Below are positions 35,692 to 43,247 of a DNA stretch of 64,000 nt, piece by piece. The notes below the pieces were generated by a model. The model ran no database searches. It saw only the letters and a program-made list of their open reading frames with translations, and was not told where the DNA came from. This DNA is from Vibrio hangzhouensis (GTDB lineage: Bacteria > Pseudomonadota > Gammaproteobacteria > Enterobacterales > Vibrionaceae): assembly GCF_900107935.1 (NCBI RefSeq), contig NZ_FNVG01000014.1, positions 62,001-126,000 of the forward strand, written 5' to 3'. Each line of letters opens with the position of its first letter. Within the stretch, counting starts at the first letter, position 1. A program made the translations under genes and the position numbers.

Positions 35692-37350
35692 TTATTTTTT
35701 AGGTTTGATGTGCTGCATATGAACCATGCGGCTCATACCGCTCCAAGGAGCTGGGTGAGTGATTTGGTTATCTTCTGATGCCCAACCAGTAAAACGAGAG
35801 TCGTTATAAACATACCAAACACCGTTGTAGTAAAGAGGAACCTGGATTACGTTGTCTGCGAAATGGCGTTCGATTTTAGAAATGATCTCTTGCTGTGCGC
35901 TTTTTTCCTTAGTTCGTCCTAGTTCTGCAATCCATGCATCAACCTGTGGGTTAGCGTAGTTAGTCAGGCCCGTTGACCACCATGCACCAGTACCCGCGTA
36001 GCGAGAGTGCATTGTGTACTCGTAGAACTTCCATACTGAGTTCTGTAGAGTACCAGCAGCAAACGTTACATCCATATCGTTCGCTTCCCAGTTCTGTGCA
36101 TATACGTTCGCTTCTGGAGTGATAACGCCAGCGTCGATACCAGCTGCACGTAGGCCTTCAACCGCGATAGACGTATTGTTTACCCAGTCAGACCAGCCAG
36201 ATGGAACTTGGATCTTAAAGCTGAGTTTTGAACCGTCTGGATTCTCTAGATATCCGTCACCGTCAACGTCTTTGTAGCCAGCCTTCTTGAGGATAGTTTT
36301 TGCTTTCTCCACATCGTATTGATAGAACTCAGCAAATGTCTTATCTGCCTGTGTATCACGATACGCCCACATGCTTTGTGGAAGGTTTGTAGCGGGGTTG
36401 CCACCTGAAACGTAGCCATATGCACCAACCATTATCATCGCTTCACGGTCCATTGCTAGGTTGAATGCTTTACGAAACTCTACGTCGTTGAATGCTTTGT
36501 TCGCGCCTTCATTCTTGGTATTAAAGTTAAGCGTTAGACGAACCGCATCACTTGCCGGGAACCAATACTTATTGTTCGGATGCTTAGAAGTGTATGTACG
36601 TTCGATATCAGGAATGAAGATACCTGCCCAGTCAATATCACCTTTTGCAAGCATTTCTAAAGCAGCATCATTGCTTGAGTATTGTGGGAACTCAAGACAG
36701 TTGATCTCGATCTTCTCGTTCCAGTAGTATGGGTTTTTGCACTGAATGTAAACCTGTGGAGTAAAACGTGTGATTTCAGTGAAAGCACCAGTACCTACCG
36801 GGTTTTCGTTGATTGCGCTTTCTGGATTCTTTATTTTTGACCAGATGTGCTGTGGAATGATCTTAGTACCTTCCCCAATAAGGTCACGAGCTGCGAATGC
36901 GTTTGGCTCTGCTACGTGAATCTCTACTTTGTGGTCGTTTATCTTAACTACTTTTTCAACTTTTTTAGACAGACCGGCGCCATCGATTGCAGGGTGACTA
37001 CGAGGGTATTCATAAGTGAATACTACGTCATCTGCAGTGAAATCTTCGCCATCAGACCATTTAACGCCTTTACGTAGATCGACTGTAATCACTTTTAGGT
37101 CATCACTCACCTCGTAACCAGTTGCTAGCCAGCTATGCTCAACGGTTGAATCGATCATATCGAAGACCATTAGTGGCTCATAAGCGAAGTCTGAGCGACC
37201 ACCGATGAATGGGTTAAAGTTGCGAACCCAACCTGTAGTAGATTCGGCTAGAATCTTCAGGTTCGGCATATCAGGTGTATCTGCCGCTGTAGATGATGCT
37301 GAAAAAGAAGCAGCAATTAGAGTCGACAATAATAATGTAGTTTTCTTCAT
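35692..37350 (-). CDS. Periplasmic oligosaccharide-binding protein of the Opp/Dpp family
   Basis: The 552-residue protein has a signal peptide (MKKTTLLLSTLIAASFSASSTAA) and the family-5 solute-binding fold (LRKGVKWSDGEDFTADDVVFTYEY near 95, KAFNLAMDREAMI near 300). This branch includes Thermotoga cellobiose-binding CbtA and Vibrio chitobiose-binding proteins as well as peptide binders. With a GH3 glucosidase and LamB-like porin nearby, a beta-gluco-oligosaccharide is the likeliest ligand; this is inferred from context. The gene heads the transporter operon and has two overlapping operator palindromes about 140 bp upstream. Confidence 0.85.
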   Translation of the reverse strand: MKKTTLLLSTLIAASFSASSTAADTPDMPNLKILAESTTGWVRNFNPFIGGRSDFAYEPLMVFDMIDSTVEHSWLATGYEVSDDLKVITVDLRKGVKWSDGEDFTADDVVFTYEYPRSHPAIDGAGLSKKVEKVVKINDHKVEIHVAEPNAFAARDLIGEGTKIIPQHIWSKIKNPESAINENPVGTGAFTEITRFTPQVYIQCKNPYYWNEKIEINCLEFPQYSSNDAALEMLAKGDIDWAGIFIPDIERTYTSKHPNNKYWFPASDAVRLTLNFNTKNEGANKAFNDVEFRKAFNLAMDREAMIMVGAYGYVSGGNPATNLPQSMWAYRDTQADKTFAEFYQYDVEKAKTILKKAGYKDVDGDGYLENPDGSKLSFKIQVPSGWSDWVNNTSIAVEGLRAAGIDAGVITPEANVYAQNWEANDMDVTFAAGTLQNSVWKFYEYTMHSRYAGTGAWWSTGLTNYANPQVDAWIAELGRTKEKSAQQEIISKIERHFADNVIQVPLYYNGVWYVYNDSRFTGWASEDNQITHPAPWSGMSRMVHMQHIKPKK

Positions 37351-37489
37351 AATATACTCATTGGCATTTTGTAGGATAACGAGTCAGATTTAATTAATCT
37401 TGTCGCCGCCATGAAATATATCGCAATTAAATTATCTAAACAGACGCGATAACTGGTAATAAACCTTCAAACACAATAATTTCAAAAAC

Positions 37490-37515
37490 CATGAAAGTTT
37501 CATGAAAGTTTCATG
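37490..37515. promoter_or_regulatory. Two overlapping CATGAAAGTTTCATG palindromes
   Basis: The 15-bp palindrome CATGAAAGTTTCATG occurs at 37490-37504 and again at 37501-37515, sharing CATG. It lies 140-165 bases upstream of the binding-protein gene and between it and the LacI gene at 37696-38691. It is the best candidate operator for that LacI-family regulator. Confidence 0.65.
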
Positions 37516-37575
37516 ACCATTCGTCCAAGAACGAACATTAATTTCAATTCAACACATAAAAAAACAACAACAACA

Positions 37576-37611
37576 CAAAAAAACAGAGCGCTACAACTAA
37601 CCCTCTGTTTT
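37576..37611 (-). terminator. Terminator of the LacI-family gene
   Basis: On the minus strand, AAAACAGAG (from 37603-37611) pairs with CTCTGTTTT (from 37580-37588) and runs into a T-stretch complementary to the A-run before 37583. It lies about 85 bases after the LacI stop codon and upstream of the operator pair. The rest of the 345-bp gap (37351-37695) is AT-rich promoter DNA. Confidence 0.75.
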
Positions 37612-37695
37612 AAAAGTATTGTTTTTATTAAGATAGACCGATTACAGCCACCATGAAACAAAATAGTTATATAAAACTAAACATACATTAAATTT

Positions 37696-38691
37696 TTATG
37701 CCATTGCGACACTATTGCGGTGAATAATTTCAATCGGTGGGATTTCATATTCAGTAGGATTATTACTAATCAAGTCAAGTACATACTTAGTAGCTATTTC
37801 ACCAATCTCTGAGAGTGGTGATTTAATTGTGGTTAATCTAGGTATATAGTATTCACAGATCGGCAAGTCATCAAAACCAACAACAGAAACGTTATTAGGT
37901 ATTTTCAGTCCACTACGATCGAGACCTTGCATCGCTCCAAGAGCACTAAGGTCGTTACCCGCAAAAACCGCTGTAAAAAAGCGTTTTTCTTTACACAACT
38001 TCATCATGCTTTCCATAGCAAGTTGTGATTCAAAGGCACCATCAATGACCAAACGAGGATCGTACTTAATCCCTGCTGATGCTAAAGCTCGCTTATAACC
38101 AGCAAAGCGTTGATTTGCATCGATGTTATCCTCAGCACCTCGAACATGAACAATATTGCGATGCCCGCGCTGTATAAGGTGAGTCGTTGCAACATAGCCA
38201 CCGAGTTCATTATCAATATTGATGACTGGAAAAATCCCTTCTTGCTCTCGGAGCACCAATAGTACAGGAAGGTCTTCAGTGATTTCTTTTATCTTTGCTT
38301 CAGTTGCAAGGCCGCAAACCATGATAATGGCATCTAATTCACTATTTACCATTGCCTGCAATTCCTTTAATTCGCGGTCACGATCCCACATGGTTGTTTC
38401 AATAATCAGTTCATAACTGGTTTGTGAAAGCACCGAATTAACACCAGAAAGGAGACGATGAGTAAAAGGCACATCATAAGAAGGTACGAGTATCCCTAAC
38501 TTCATATTTCGGACTTTCTTAGAAGAAGTCTTACGTTTACGTGGCTTGAAACCGGTAGTAAAAATCGCGGCTTCAATCGCATCTACTTTCTCTTTAACAA
38601 TATAAGAAGTTCGATTGAGGTATCGAGATACGGTCGAAGGTGAGACATTTGCTTCTGCAGCGACATCATATATGGTGACTTTCTTAGGCAT
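37696..38691 (-). CDS. LacI-family transcriptional regulator of the glucoside locus
   Basis: The 331-residue regulator has the LacI helix-turn-helix (TIYDVAAEANVSPSTVSRYLN, residues 5-25), a hinge region and a periplasmic-binding-protein-like sugar domain (about 65-330). It lies upstream of the transporter operon in the same direction and is the probable local repressor. ATG 38691 gives MPKKVTIYDV; the longer frame to 38715 is not typical of the family. CATGAAACTTTTCA at 38741-38754 is a weak match to the proposed operator, suggesting autoregulation. Confidence 0.9.
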   Translation of the reverse strand: MPKKVTIYDVAAEANVSPSTVSRYLNRTSYIVKEKVDAIEAAIFTTGFKPRKRKTSSKKVRNMKLGILVPSYDVPFTHRLLSGVNSVLSQTSYELIIETTMWDRDRELKELQAMVNSELDAIIMVCGLATEAKIKEITEDLPVLLVLREQEGIFPVINIDNELGGYVATTHLIQRGHRNIVHVRGAEDNIDANQRFAGYKRALASAGIKYDPRLVIDGAFESQLAMESMMKLCKEKRFFTAVFAGNDLSALGAMQGLDRSGLKIPNNVSVVGFDDLPICEYYIPRLTTIKSPLSEIGEIATKYVLDLISNNPTEYEIPPIEIIHRNSVAMA

Positions 38692-39261
38692 GTTTACATT
38701 CCGGCGTTTAGACAAGCATTCAAAGCAACGACTTATTCTTCATGAAACTTTTCACTGCTCTGATTTGATCGAAGGTCATTCTACATAAAACATTCACACC
38801 GAATGTGACCTAAAACACAACTAGTAAGACATACTGTATATTAATTTTGATTATTTAAAGCTGCCCACAAACATATCTTACCATGAGAAACTAAACTCAA
38901 AAAACACAAATAACCACTTAAAATACAATAAGTTACCGTGAAACTATTTTTTAGTAGATTTAAAACACCTAGGAAAAACCCTTAATATCTCACCTAAACA
39001 ATAACAAAATAGACAGTGCAATTAGTTCAATAATGAAACTAGTTTTATGAACTTATCTCGACACTTCAAATGCTGTATCACCGTCTTTTTTAGTATTTCT
39101 TCGAATACGGTTGGAGTACGAACCTGAACGATTCATTCAGCAGCTTGCTAATACAACAAGCGGCAAACCAAAGTTAAAAACTGCTAAATATAATGATAAA
39201 CACCTAAGCATACTATTTATTAAAGAGACACTTTAACTGGGCATAAATTGCAATAATGTAA

Positions 39262-39484
39262 CTCATTTTTGGACAGAAGAAATCTAGTCTCCATTGTTTT
39301 TAACATCCCCCAGAATGCCGTCATCCTCACGCAAGTGAGGATCTCCTAAAGCGCGTAGCTAATTGAAAAATTAATAACTACGTCGCGTAAATTGCGTTCA
39401 CAACACGCTGTATGAGATCCCCTTTTTCAAGGGGATGACGGGGCTATTTTTTTGGTTTAGAAACAAAAAAAGGGGCATAATTGA
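39262..39484. repeat. MITE-like repeat, copy C, interrupted by a hairpin element
   Basis: The left end CTCATTTTTGGACA (39262-39275) equals that of the copy at 19733, and the right end GGGGCATAATTGAG (39471-39484) matches its other terminus with one gap-like change. Between them lies the 124-bp double-hairpin element at 39318-39441, so the arrangement looks like a nested insertion. Confidence 0.5.
39318..39441. repeat. 124-bp REP/BIME-like double-hairpin element
   Basis: The ends CCGTCATCC (39318-39326) and GGATGACGG (39433-39441) are exact inverted repeats. Each end folds into an 8-bp stem with a 4-base loop: ATCCTCAC-gcaa-GTGAGGAT (39323-39342) and ATCCCCTT-tttc-AAGGGGAT (39417-39436). The middle also has imperfect symmetry. 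The pattern is that of REP/BIME elements moved by REP-associated tyrosine transposases. A related half element is at 26331-26352. Confidence 0.75.
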
Positions 39485-39499
39485 GCCTGCGAAGATCCC

Positions 39500-39590
39500 G
39501 CTGACACGTCTCTGGACAATTTCGTGTTAAGACTATGTGGTAAATTGAGACTGTCCTGAATCCTTTGATAACTTTCAGTATTTAAAAATT
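39500..39590. repeat. Possible fourth diverged repeat copy
   Basis: CACGTCTCTGGACA (39505-39518) closely matches CACGCCTCTGGACA at 23065-23078, and ATAACTTTCAGTATTTAAAA downstream resembles the ATAACTTTTAGTACTGCAAAA segment of that copy, with about 10 extra bases between. The hairpin seen in copies A and B is not evident. Confidence 0.4.
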
Positions 39591-39745
39591 TATTGTTTTT
39601 CTTAAGAATAAAAGAGCTCCAAAGACGAAGACGTAACCGTTAAGGCGAGTCGTTTGCCTACCTTCAAACAATTATATTCTTCGCCTTTCAAGATAAATCT
39701 TAGGTTAACAATTTACTATACGCTCGTGACGAAGGCGATCTCGCG

Positions 39746-40360
39746 TCAAAAGCCATAATTAACTCGCAGCCAAAAAGTTGTACTGCCACTACCCGTTAGC
39801 TTTGTCGAGCCCGTGTAGTCAACTTTGATTCCAGTAGTAGTATTTTTCCCAATATTAACATCGCCACCTAATTCTAGCTGAGGTACCCACGTGTCATCAT
39901 TTTTGAAATAGGTAGACTTCGGGTTCGCATAAAGCCGACCAGCCTGTTGGGTCCATTGAATGAATACCCCAGGTTGGACTATTGTCGTCCCAGACTCGCC
40001 TTGAATAGAATTTGGATCTCGATACGGATTATAGCCTGCCGTCAGCATTGGGGAGACGATTAGACCAGTATCGTACTTTATGTTGTACATTAGCCCAGCG
40101 GTAGCGACGGTAAACTCTCGATCAAATATAAAATCTGCGGTATAACTCATACCCTCTTGCAAATTGAAGTAACGAGTTCTAGCTCTTGTCTTGCCGCTTT
40201 CGTAAAAATTAACACCACCAAGTAATATATGATTACCAAATGCACCTGCTAAGTTTACTTGCGATGCCTTTTCACTAATAGCAGCACCTAAAGATGCAGC
40301 AAAACCATAACAGGGATACATAAATATCGAAACGAGAGCAAATAAAGTGACTTTTTTCAT
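39746..40360 (-). CDS. Exported beta-barrel-like protein, function unknown
   Basis: The 204-residue protein starts MKKVTLFALVSIFMYPCYGFA, a signal peptide cut near residue 21. The remainder is strand-rich with aromatic-terminated strands (GLMYNIKYDTGLIVSPMLTAGYNPY, FIQWTQQAGRLYANP) and ends FWLRVNYGF, typical of an outer-membrane barrel. No family or substrate is recognised. It lies 69 bp after the serine-hydrolase gene in the same direction and may be co-transcribed with it. ATG 40360 is preferred to the upstream codon at 40372. Confidence 0.65.
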   Translation of the reverse strand: MKKVTLFALVSIFMYPCYGFAASLGAAISEKASQVNLAGAFGNHILLGGVNFYESGKTRARTRYFNLQEGMSYTADFIFDREFTVATAGLMYNIKYDTGLIVSPMLTAGYNPYRDPNSIQGESGTTIVQPGVFIQWTQQAGRLYANPKSTYFKNDDTWVPQLELGGDVNIGKNTTTGIKVDYTGSTKLTGSGSTTFWLRVNYGF

Positions 40361-40429
40361 TGCAATGACCACATGACATTCCGTAAAGAAGAAAAAGAGG
40401 GCTATTTTGCCCTCTCGGATTAATTGCTA

Positions 40430-41755
40430 CTATTTGGATAAAGCTTCTACAATGGCATAAAGACCATTTAAGTCGTAAGCCTCTTGCTCCGGGGTCACGG
40501 ATTCTGTTGCTGAAGACTGCTTAACAATTGCCACTTCACGCTCGCGATCGATATAAATCCATTGACCATGAATACCAATGGCCATGAACGCTTCTGAACC
40601 TGGTGTATGTTTTACCCACCACTGCGAACGATAGCTCCACTCACCACCCGGCATGTTTTCACTGGCGTCTGGGCCTTTTGCAAAGGCCTCTCTATCACCT
40701 CCTTTTGCAATTTGATCAATAACGCGTTTGCTAACAACTTGTTGACCATTAAATTCGCCATTATTGAGCATCATCATTGCGAACTTAGCTAGGTTCATAG
40801 GAGTAGCATTTAGACCTCCCCCTGCAACCAAGTTGGCATTGTTGTCCAACAAAACATAAGTTTCTCCTTCAGTGCCTAGCTTCGACCACAACTTCTCTTC
40901 CATTGACTCTTGAAAAGTCTGGCCATTGGCACGACTAGTTATCCAATTGACGACATCAGTTTTAGGTGTTTGGTAGTGGAAAACTTCTCCGTGCTTGTAA
41001 TCTTTGTCAATCTCTAGTGTTTGCAGATAGCTATAGAGATTTTCTGGATAATCAATACCTTCAACTTTTTTTGTCCACCCTAAAACTGCGCCGTAAGTAC
41101 GAATACCGGATGTTGGGTCTGCGTAATGCTCAGTAAAATCCATTGAGTTGGTCATATTTAGGACTTGTTCAACGGTCGCTTTATTGAAGCCTGAAGCTAT
41201 TTCAAGCTCTGGGACATGCATGATCACAGGATCACTTTCGTTTACTTTCCCTTCATCGATAGCCATCATCGCCAGTAGCCCACCAAACGATTTCGTAACA
41301 GACATCATTTGATGTGGGGTATCTGGAGACATACCATTTAGGTAATGTTCAGAGACTATTTTGTTGCCCTTGATGACAACTAGGCTATCGGTCCAAGTTT
41401 CAGTCAAATATTGTTCAAACGAACGCAACTCACCGTTGGCATTCTTAACTTTTATGTGGCTCAAATCTTTAGGATCTTGTTCTAGAATTACCGGATTATC
41501 TGCTGGGGAAATATCTGAACTTGGATAGAACATACGCATATGCTGATATGACCAACGATTATAGGGTGGCGTCTGCAAGGCATTTTCTTTTGTTACCTGT
41601 TTGTCTCTAGGGACAACTAACCCTTCCATAATTCCAAGCTCAGAAGCGGTTGCGTAAGGATTGTCGACCAGAGCTTGTTCTATATCACTTGAGTTGGCAT
41701 AAGCTGCGCCTGCAACTACGCTTACAATTGCCAGTGCTATTATTGATCGTTTCAT
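40430..41755 (-). CDS. Exported serine hydrolase of the beta-lactamase class C/NylB type
   Basis: The 441-residue protein has a signal peptide (MKRSIIALAIVSVVAGAAYA) and a serine-hydrolase fold with nucleophile motif SVTK (in MMSVTKSFGG near residue 150), the second-motif Tyr in HYQTPKTDVV near 255, and a later HGQWIYI segment as the third motif. The family includes NylB-like amide hydrolases and esterases, and most members are not true beta-lactamases. ATG 41755 follows AGAGGGT. A LysR gene is divergent, which usually means it controls this gene. Confidence 0.85.
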   Translation of the reverse strand: MKRSIIALAIVSVVAGAAYANSSDIEQALVDNPYATASELGIMEGLVVPRDKQVTKENALQTPPYNRWSYQHMRMFYPSSDISPADNPVILEQDPKDLSHIKVKNANGELRSFEQYLTETWTDSLVVIKGNKIVSEHYLNGMSPDTPHQMMSVTKSFGGLLAMMAIDEGKVNESDPVIMHVPELEIASGFNKATVEQVLNMTNSMDFTEHYADPTSGIRTYGAVLGWTKKVEGIDYPENLYSYLQTLEIDKDYKHGEVFHYQTPKTDVVNWITSRANGQTFQESMEEKLWSKLGTEGETYVLLDNNANLVAGGGLNATPMNLAKFAMMMLNNGEFNGQQVVSKRVIDQIAKGGDREAFAKGPDASENMPGGEWSYRSQWWVKHTPGSEAFMAIGIHGQWIYIDREREVAIVKQSSATESVTPEQEAYDLNGLYAIVEALSK

Positions 41756-41802
41756 AAAGTACCCTCTATCTGTTAACTGTCTACCTACTGAAAGTGTTGG
41801 AA

Positions 41803-41828
41803 CGATTTTAGTCTGCATAGTAAAATCG
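41803..41828. promoter_or_regulatory. Inverted repeat in the hydrolase-LysR divergent promoter
   Basis: CGATTTTA (41803-41810) and TAAAATCG (41821-41828) are perfect 8-bp arms around a 10-base spacer, midway between the divergent start codons. This is a natural candidate binding site for the LysR-family protein. Confidence 0.6.
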
Positions 41829-41864
41829 CGATTGTAAGAAGGTTAAAGGTAGAGTTTAAGGTTT

Positions 41865-42731
41865 ATGATCATAACGACTGAACGTTTAAGGTATTTTGTG
41901 AGTGTTGCCGAGCAGGGTAGCTTTTCTGCTGCAGCCAGAGAACTTGGCGTCAGTGTCAGCGCAGTCAACCAAACGATTATTAATCTAGAAGAAGACTTGG
42001 AAGTGACGCTATTTGAGCGGCGCAGTGGCAAAAAGCCTAAACTGACTGTTGAAGGGAGGTCATTGTATTTTAAAAGTCTCGATGTTTTACCACGCATATT
42101 GGGGATAGAGCAGTACGCAGAAACGTTAAAACTAGGGGTAGAAAGTGCTGTGACGATAGCGGTACATCCGTATAGTTTCTACAACAAGTATGTTGAATTA
42201 TTCAAAGCCTTTACCGATAAATACCCACAGGTTCAGCTAAACATAGTCGATAGTGAAACCTTAGAGACATTTGATGAGGGCTTTGACTTGCTAATTGCAC
42301 CATCTAGCCTAGAGGTAATGAGGGCAAGGAATGTCGAATCGGTTGACCGCTTGGAATGGAAGATCGTTTGCTCCGAAGAACATCCATTAGCGAAACTTAA
42401 AGGTAGAATTGAGGTGGCAGATTTACAAAATCACACGCAACTGATGATGGCCGAGGGGTTTATTACCAAACCAGAGTATCGAGAGGCACTGCGGTATTCA
42501 TCAAGCTTTATCAATGTCACTAACTTTTACCAATATAGGCAGCTACTTCTGAGCGGCGTCGGCTTTGCCACTTATCCAGCCGAACTTCTCAATAACAATG
42601 ACGGAGATAGAAAACTCATTATCCTAGATTTTGAGTTCGGTTCTGAAGGAAACTCATGGCCTATCGATCTTGTTTGGAGTGATAATATTGGCATTGCGGG
42701 TCAATGGTTGGTGGGACAACTGACAGGTTAG
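41865..42731 (+). CDS. LysR-family regulator
   Basis: The 288-residue protein has the LysR winged helix at residues 1-60 (RLRYFVSVAEQGSFSAAARELGVSVSAVNQTIINLEEDLEVTLFERR) and the substrate domain over about 90-285. SVSAVNQTI replaces the common SQPAVSRQI, a recognised variant. It is divergent from the serine-hydrolase gene. The inducer is unknown. Its last 71 bases overlap a small opposite-strand ORF. Confidence 0.9.
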   Translation: MIITTERLRYFVSVAEQGSFSAAARELGVSVSAVNQTIINLEEDLEVTLFERRSGKKPKLTVEGRSLYFKSLDVLPRILGIEQYAETLKLGVESAVTIAVHPYSFYNKYVELFKAFTDKYPQVQLNIVDSETLETFDEGFDLLIAPSSLEVMRARNVESVDRLEWKIVCSEEHPLAKLKGRIEVADLQNHTQLMMAEGFITKPEYREALRYSSSFINVTNFYQYRQLLLSGVGFATYPAELLNNNDGDRKLIILDFEFGSEGNSWPIDLVWSDNIGIAGQWLVGQLTG

Positions 42732-43020
42732 AATCAAGGGATAGATTCTTTGCCTGTTTTAGAGACTCTAAGACAGCCAAACACGCTGTATTTATGAGTC
42801 TGTTATCTATACCATTGAACCTCCGAACGCACTCGTTGGTTGTATTCAAAATTTGACTCGTAATTCCGAATAATGTCTCCGCTTCAGCTTTAATGATGAT
42901 AATTGGTTTCATTTCTCCAGATAATGCGTTGTTAAGAAGTTCGGAGTCGAAAAGAATATGATTTTGTCTAAGTGCTGTAACTAAACTTTGAAGCTGTCTT
43001 TTTGTTGAAGTTAAAGTCAT
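42661..43020 (-). CDS. Possible small protein overlapping the LysR gene end
   Basis: The 119-codon frame has GCAGGT about 9 bases before ATG 43020 and a plausible, mostly helical composition (LTSTKRQLQSLVTALRQNH, VRRFNGIDNRLINTACLAVLESLKQ). Its last 71 bases overlap the LysR gene convergently. No family is recognised. It could be a genuine small cytoplasmic protein or a chance frame; the first 90 codons, outside the overlap, look the most protein-like. Confidence 0.45.
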   Translation of the reverse strand: MTLTSTKRQLQSLVTALRQNHILFDSELLNNALSGEMKPIIIIKAEAETLFGITSQILNTTNECVRRFNGIDNRLINTACLAVLESLKQAKNLSLDSNLSVVPPTIDPQCQYYHSKQDR

Positions 43021-43199
43021 GACTGCTACCTGCTAATTATGAGTTAACTGCCATTTTAGGTACTCTATAGCAAGTATGGGTGTAAGGTCCTTATAGCTTA
43101 GCTTTATGGTTTAAAGTAGCTTCGTTTATCATTCGATGATAAGGAATGTGTAGTAGTTCATGTTAATTTTCTCTCCTCTTTGGAGACAGCGTCTGCTAG

Positions 43200-43224
43200 A
43201 GGCTTAGGACGCTCACCTAAGCCT
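43200..43224 (-). terminator. Candidate terminator at the end of the guanidine operon
   Basis: AGGCTTAGG (43200-43208) pairs with CCTAAGCCT (43216-43224), a perfect 9-bp stem with a 7-base loop, 23 bases beyond the allophanate hydrolase stop codon. A T-tract is lacking on the minus strand. Confidence 0.55.
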
Positions 43225-43247
43225 GCTACTTATATGAGAAGCATCAA

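Larger units (their letters stand above)
38692..39745. other. 1.05-kb AT-rich, repeat-rich gap
   Basis: No gene is supported. The first 500 bp are very AT-rich and contain several TGAAACT-like half-sites. From 39262 to 39590 are repeat elements described separately. The final 150 bp have no clear feature. Confidence 0.5.

Noticed and set aside
39318..39441. CRISPR array or integron attC site
   Set aside because: There is only one unit with two hairpins, no regularly spaced direct repeats, and no integrase or attC core sites.
40430..41755. Antibiotic-resistance beta-lactamase
   Set aside because: The fold and SxxK motif are shared by many esterases and amide hydrolases; nothing points to a true class C beta-lactamase, and no ampR-type gene pair is evident.
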